From: Thermomucor indicae-seudaticae
Lineage: Eukaryota; Mucoromycota; Mucoromycetes; Mucorales; Lichtheimiaceae
NCBI GenBank assembly: GCA_000787465.1
Contig: JSYX01000497.1
Coordinates: forward strand, 1 to 26,631
DNA: 26,631 bases
Reading direction: 5' to 3'
Shown: in pieces, positions 22,174 to 26,631 of the stretch
Layout: each line of letters opens with the position of its first letter
Numbering within the stretch: the stretch's first letter is position 1
Program-made: the position numbers and the translations under genes
Notes under the pieces: model-generated
Database searches by the model: none
Seen by the model: only the letters and a program-made list of their open reading frames with translations
What the model was told of the DNA's origin: nothing

Positions 22174-23299
22174 ATGCAGCCGATCCGGTGGGCATTAGCC
22201 CCATGGAGGCGCACAATGGCAACCAAGGCAATACAACAACAACAGCAACAACCATCGTTATCGAACCGCAAAAAGTTTGCAATGATTCAGCCGCCTCCCA
22301 GCCTCTTTCAGGAGCTAGAGCGTCTTGGGTTTGGATCGCTCCGAAAGACAAAGCGGTATGCGTCTGTGCACCGTGAAAATAAGAAGGGTGAAAGAACAAC
22401 AAAACCCGAGCCTGAATATACGGTAGCTATAACTTTCTTTCCATCCTGAAAAGTTGCTAATACGCCGCGCAACAAAGTTCCCTTTGCTCTCGTTCACTGC
22501 CGGTGCCAAGGTACAGACTTCTTTTCCACCAGAAAAGCGCCAAGAGATTGCAGTTGTGGGTAGGTGTGCGTTATCTTTTAGTACAAGGAAAAGGGGCCAC
22601 CCATTTTATCTTTTGACAGGTCGGTCGAACGTCGGTAAATCCAGTCTGCTGAATGCTTTGGCGGATAGCACCATTGTCCGTGTTTCTGATAAGCCTGGAG
22701 TGACTCAACAATTGAATTTCTATGCGGTCGGATCCCTGTTCAGTATGGTGGATATGCCCGGTTACGGATTTGCATTTGCTGATGAAGAAGAACGACAACA
22801 ATGGCGACAACTGGTTGGTGAACACGGCATTTGTTCATTTTGCAAGTAACTGACAGACACTTGGTAGATTGACACATACATTAGCCAACGCAAAACACTG
22901 AAAAGAGTCTATGTCATTGTGGATGCTCGACATGGTAAAAGTTGGATCCTTTTTACTTTTACTACAGAAAGCCCATTAAAAGTCGCTGTCCCAGGTCTCA
23001 AGATTGCCGATAAAGAATTCCTGAAAACACTTGACAAGTACGTGTATCTATTTATGTCTGGAAGATCTCTCTAATATGATCGTAGGAAACGGGTCAAGTT
23101 TCAGATTATCTTGACAAAGAGCGATATCCCGGACCTACCAACATTGGCACGGCGCATTGTTGTTGTGCAACGCGACCTTCAGGGTTATCGAAATGCAGTG
23201 CAAAATGTACTCGTGGTCAGCTCCAAGACGGGTGCAGGGATCAATCATTTGCGGAAAGAGATCCTGTTTCTAATGGGCCATTTATATACCTCTCGGTGA
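22174..23299 (+). CDS. Mitochondrial EngB/YihA-family GTPase (GTPBP8 type)
   Basis: Six exons (22174-22422, 22454-22559, 22620-22813, 22868-22934, 22995-23037, 23086-23299) give 290 residues. The N-terminal 83 residues look like an organelle presequence (MQPIRWALAPWRRTMATK, then a run of six Gln). The EngB domain follows: FPPEKRQEIAVVGRSNVGKSSLL with G1 GRSNVGKS (119-126), the Thr-containing PGVTQQLNFY switch, G3 DMPGYGFAF, TLKRVYVIVDARHGLK, G4 LTKSD and VSSKTGAGI (G5 SxK). Bacterial EngB acts in large ribosomal subunit assembly, and GTPBP8 does so in mitochondria, so a mitoribosome role is inferred. Intron 1 is only 31 nt by this model and its GTAGCT/AAAAG borders deserve checking. Intron 3 uses the weak donor GTTGGT, chosen because it rebuilds WRQLIDTYISQRKTLKR in frame. 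Confidence 0.9.
22231..22250 (+). repeat. CAA/CAG repeat encoding poly-Gln in the EngB presequence
   Basis: A CAA-rich trinucleotide run encodes six Gln in a row within the presumed mitochondrial targeting segment. It is likely length-variable between strains. Confidence 0.7.
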
Positions 23300-23702
23300 T
23301 GATTATTCAAGACGTTTCGGAAAGGGTAACTCGCCTCCAACACGTCAAATAAAATCTATTAGTTGATCATCTGACGATACGCAGATGACATTCTACGATT
23401 GAATCAACTTAAAGCAATCACCTGACGTTTTCCCAGAAAGCAACTGGGGTGAATAATGTGTTAGCTAATTGTAGGACACGTTCACTTATAGAAATATCTG
23501 AAGCGATCAGAGATCATATACAGATACAGTATCATTAATAGATGCAGCCAATAATAGGACAACTTTTAAGGTACAATTGTCGAAAGCAATGGAGTTACAG
23601 TGATTTATTATCGAGCAACTTATCGAACATAAGGATGGATCATACATATGATAAAGTGAATCAATTAACAATGAATGAGGGAAGCAAACATTTTATGGAA
23701 GG
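23300..23702. other. Convergent AT-rich intergenic region, EngB and velvet gene
   Basis: About 400 bp of AT-rich sequence lie between the two stop codons, with no gene recognised. AATAAA on the minus strand at 23604-23609 lies about 95 nt after the velvet stop and may serve that gene. Confidence 0.45.
23348..23353 (+). terminator. Poly(A) signal of the EngB gene
   Basis: AATAAA lies about 49 nt after the EngB stop codon in an AT-rich trailer. Confidence 0.5.
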
Positions 23703-25450
23703 CTAACCAGGCCTTTCGTTTTGTTGGCATAACTCTGAATTTCTTTTCTTTGTGATGATCTGCCGGCTGTTGGACGCCAACTGCATCATAGCGACCGCAG
23801 CATCCACCTCGACAATATGACTATCCTTTCTCCTTTCCGGTTGCTTGTCCGTCAGGATATTTCGAATCGGAGGCAACCGAACCGCAGTAGCAGGCGTCAC
23901 GACGTCGTCGTCTGACAAGCGTCTACCATGCATCAATAAGGGCGAAGGAGGTGAAACCGAAAAAGACCACGATCGACGACCGTAGCTCGCCGTAGCAGGT
24001 GGAAATATCGGGCTAATGTCTTCCGCAAAAGGATGAGGTGAAGACGATGCAGCAGAAAAGGGCGTGATCACTATTTTGGAAAAACGTAAACGACCATGAC
24101 AACTCATCGCGGGACGCGGGGGGGGGAGTTACCTTTGTTTGTCAGATCGTGTTGCTCCTGCATGGCGGACGAAGGTGGTGATGGCATATGGAAGTCGTAT
24201 CGTGGATATTGCTGCTGAAGATGGGAGCTTGAATGACGCCGGGGTCCGCTAAACCGATCCTGAGTCACCACGGTAACCTCAGGTGTGCTGATAATGCTTT
24301 CGCAGCGCCTCTGCTGCTGATACGTGTCTTCTGGTGGTGGCCAGTACCAACACGCCGATGGCTGGTGTTGCTGGTGTTGGCGTAGGTAGGCATAGCTAAC
24401 GTAGGCGTCTGTGGGAGATGCCATGTACTGAGGCCCTGATCGATGGGTGGTGCTAGGGCTCAGTGCTGGTTCATTATCCACAGCTGACATTTTCCTTTTT
24501 CTGGATCCTGATCTAAAGCTACAATGAATATACATTTGACAAAGTCAACAAATTGATAGATATACATTTGTACACGATGTTCTTTGCGTATGCGAAGACG
24601 AACGCCTTGATCAGAAAAAGAGCGCGACAGAAAAGTTGATTCAAGCATCCCCGGGAAGTTCTTGGCAGAATACACGGTAAATATATCTGAAAAGATTGAC
24701 TTGATATACGCTGCACCCTGACTGGCAATAGTATTAGCGCATGGGAGATGTCTGCATCTCTCTCTCTCTCCTTCTTCTTACGTTGTGATCTGGAATAAAG
24801 AAAATTGTAGTCGAAAGCGTCCTTCTAACCTGACGGATAGATCGCCAAACACGAAAAAACCTCCATCTATATGTAGCAAGTGTAAGCAAATCCTATTGGG
24901 GATATGAAAGACAGACCGCTTACCATTATTGTTCACATCCTTGAGTTTGTACATTGAGGACACTGTTTGCCCCGACAACGCCTTGTGATTAAGCACGACT
25001 TGTGGATGGTCCTCGACTGCAGGATACGCCAAGGTGGCAAACATAAAATAGTACGGGTTCTGTAAAAAGTCTCTAAGGATAATAATCAATACAGTGGTCT
25101 TCCCCCCACAATTATAGTGACTCACTGTATCTCTTTTGTGGTTGCATTTCTCAAGCTAATCTGCACGATAGGTGGCGGGTCAACTGGCCTACGGTCTATA
25201 TCGCGCAGTAAGTCCCGTTTGTTACATAAACACAGGCCAATATATCATGTACCTCTCTCGTTCGTTGTGCTCTGCCGAGCTTGGACAGGTTGCTGGCGTA
25301 TCGTCAGAGCGAATCGACTGATTTATCATTGAGTTGCTTTTGTAATTATGTGTGGTTCGTTTAGGATCCCTTTTACCTTAATGGCGAGGGCGTATGGCTG
25401 CAGACAGATATGTACTCGTAAGACTGGGTAACTGATCCTCTGTTAGACAT
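23703..25450 (-). CDS. Velvet-domain transcription factor (VosA/VelB-type)
   Basis: Eight exons (25450-25377, 25317-25253, 25195-25126, 25072-24924, 24866-24782, 24721-24566, 24518-24133, 24070-23703) join in frame into 450 residues. The velvet domain spans about 26-200: [114 protein letters not shown] basic segment RSGSRKRK follows at once and may be a nuclear-localisation signal. The tail (210-450) is Gln/Ser/Pro-rich and low complexity, with [11 protein letters not shown] and [12 protein letters not shown] near the end. Velvet proteins bind DNA as dimers and control spore formation, light response and secondary metabolism in fungi. The usual CGFGxK-type loop before DRRP is replaced by QSTTNER. 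The exon 6/7 junction (AT joined to C) is inferred from frame and is the least certain. Subtype is not decided. Confidence 0.88.
24757..24771. repeat. TC dinucleotide microsatellite in a velvet intron
   Basis: A run of TC repeats lies in the fifth intron of the velvet gene, near its 5' splice site. It reads as GA repeats on the transcribed strand. Confidence 0.75.
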
Positions 25451-26631
25451 CCTTGAAGAAACAGAAAGAGAGTAAAAGAGAAAAGATCGGCTAGTATACT
25501 TTTTTATGCTGGACATTGCATTCTGCGTTACTGCCCCGGATATTAGTACGGCTTTAATTTTCAACATGCTTTCTTCCAAGGAAATTCGCTTATTGACAGT
25601 GGAAGCTATGAACATTACGCTCTTTAACACTTGTTCTTTGCATAAGATCTTTCGCCTTTGCCGTGCATATAGCAAGTACATGGTCGTTTATGCTTTTGAA
25701 ATGAACCAAGGCTTTCGCCCTTTTATCTCCGTGTCCGTGTCCGTCCCCGTTTCATGGACCGAGAACTCAGGTTAATAACGCCACTTGATCGCATCTCTTA
25801 GAATTATCCATCTTCTCTTTAGAGGTCCAAGGATACGACCACTAGTATCATGGATCCCCATCCCTGTTTCAGACTCGCTTGTCTGTTACCCTGTGGTAGA
25901 AGAAAAACTTACGAGATCTGCAAGTTCAACGGAGCTCGGTATAATGTCGTCACATATCTCTATACCCGAGCTATGTATGATATGGATAGCTCCTCAAAAA
26001 CAACATCATGACGAGCGCGCGCCCAACTGCATCCTTTCTTACGCGAGTCCCAATAAAACTTAGCAAGGGTAGCTATAAATCATCCATGTGTCTCGGGTTG
26101 TCAAATGATGACCTAGCGTTTCATGCCGATTCACTGCATTTTCCTGAAATAACTCGTACAATGGCATAATCTATGCTATCGTTATCGAGAACATCCTGCG
26201 CGAAGCACCGGTAAATTCCAGGAACCGCGAAGCCCATGTTGTTTCCAGGATGCTCCCCATCGCTTGTTGCTTTCATCTACCCGTGATATTCTCAGGCTTA
26301 AGCATTAGCCAAGCAATTAATGATGCAGAAAGAGTGAAGCGCTGGCGACCGGTCCAATCCGGTATGGCATACCAGTTAAGAACCGACATGTTGAAGGAAA
26401 TTATGTAGGTTGGACGAATCCTTGTCCTCGTTCTTCGCAGCGAGCAAGCGCAGGATGCGCATGCCTCGATTAGATAACCAAGCCAAAGGACTATAAACCA
26501 ACCAACCCCTCGTGTTACTGCTCGTCATTATTCGTAATTGATGATGTCTCAGACTACAAGTCTCCAAAAGATACAGGTTCATTCTTTAAAATTTGCGGTA
26601 ATGTACAAAAGATTTTGCGCAGAGAAAACAA
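25451..26631 (-). promoter_or_regulatory. Upstream region of the velvet gene, no gene recognised
   Basis: About 1.2 kb run to the window edge. No frame encodes a family I know. The open frames present are under 105 codons and appear to be chance. A short imperfect TCCGTG repeat lies at 25728-25750 and a perfect 13-bp palindrome GGTATGGCATACC at 26361-26373. The region probably holds the velvet promoter and possibly a long leader. Confidence 0.4.

Noticed and set aside
23703..24490. Separate Gln/Ser/Pro-rich gene starting MSAVDNEP
   Set aside because: The same frame runs upstream through RSGSRKRK to a good acceptor and joins the velvet domain in phase, so it is read as the velvet C-terminal tail.
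25073..25125. Apparent frame loss at velvet intron 3 with the TTTACAG acceptor
   Set aside because: The upstream acceptor CCTTAG (exon from 25072) keeps frame and yields [10 protein letters not shown], so no frameshift or odd intron is needed.

Overview
The window reads as nuclear DNA of a filamentous fungus, most likely an early-diverging (Mucoromycota-type) lineage. The protein-coding genes are broken by short GT-AG introns (mostly about 45-85 nt, 3 to 8 exons per gene). The gene set is eukaryotic and fungal: a velvet-domain regulator, the Dbp5 helicase, a peroxisomal carrier and polyubiquitin. Assigning Mucoromycota is an inference from gene style, not from a marker. All products were recognised by eye from the translated exons. 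No database search was run. No tRNA, rRNA, CRISPR array or transposable element was recognised.

Layout. (1) 1-767 (+): 3' part of the mitochondrial ATP synthase alpha gene, cut by the window edge. (2) 921-1526 (-): a MIX23/CCDC58 homologue, tail-to-tail with ATP1. (3) 2025-3428 (+): COP9 signalosome subunit 6. (4) 3683-5434 (-): an AAAP-family amino-acid transporter. (5) 6519-7479 (+): proteasome beta-1 (Pre3/PSMB6). (6) 7918-10207 (+): a WD40 protein of the LRWD1/EED type. (7) 10428-11657 (-): a peroxisomal Ant1/PMP47/SLC25A17-type carrier. (8) 13116-14349 (+): an HDHD3-like HAD protein with an 11-nt microexon. (9) 14945-15862 (-): tetra-ubiquitin. (10) 17956-19876 (+): DEAD-box helicase Dbp5/DDX19. 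(11) 20252-22112 (-) and 22174-23299 (+): two organellar GTPases, MnmE/Mss1/GTPBP3 and EngB/GTPBP8, head-to-head with only 61 bp between start codons. (12) 23703-25450 (-): a velvet-family transcription factor rebuilt from eight exons.

The genes are mostly housekeeping and do not form one pathway, but themes recur. Protein turnover is represented by CSN6, proteasome beta-1 and polyubiquitin. Mitochondrial function is represented by ATP1, MIX23, MnmE and EngB. Chromatin or developmental regulation is represented by the WD40 protein and the velvet factor. The largest stretches without a convincing gene are 5435-6518, 11658-13115, 15863-17955 and 25451-26631. They hold promoters, a few regulatory-looking motifs and some protein-like fragments described below. 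I found no clear evidence of an undescribed multi-gene system. The most notable items are the 61-bp GTPase divergent promoter, the velvet protein with a rewritten CGFG loop, and the EED/ORCA-like protein.
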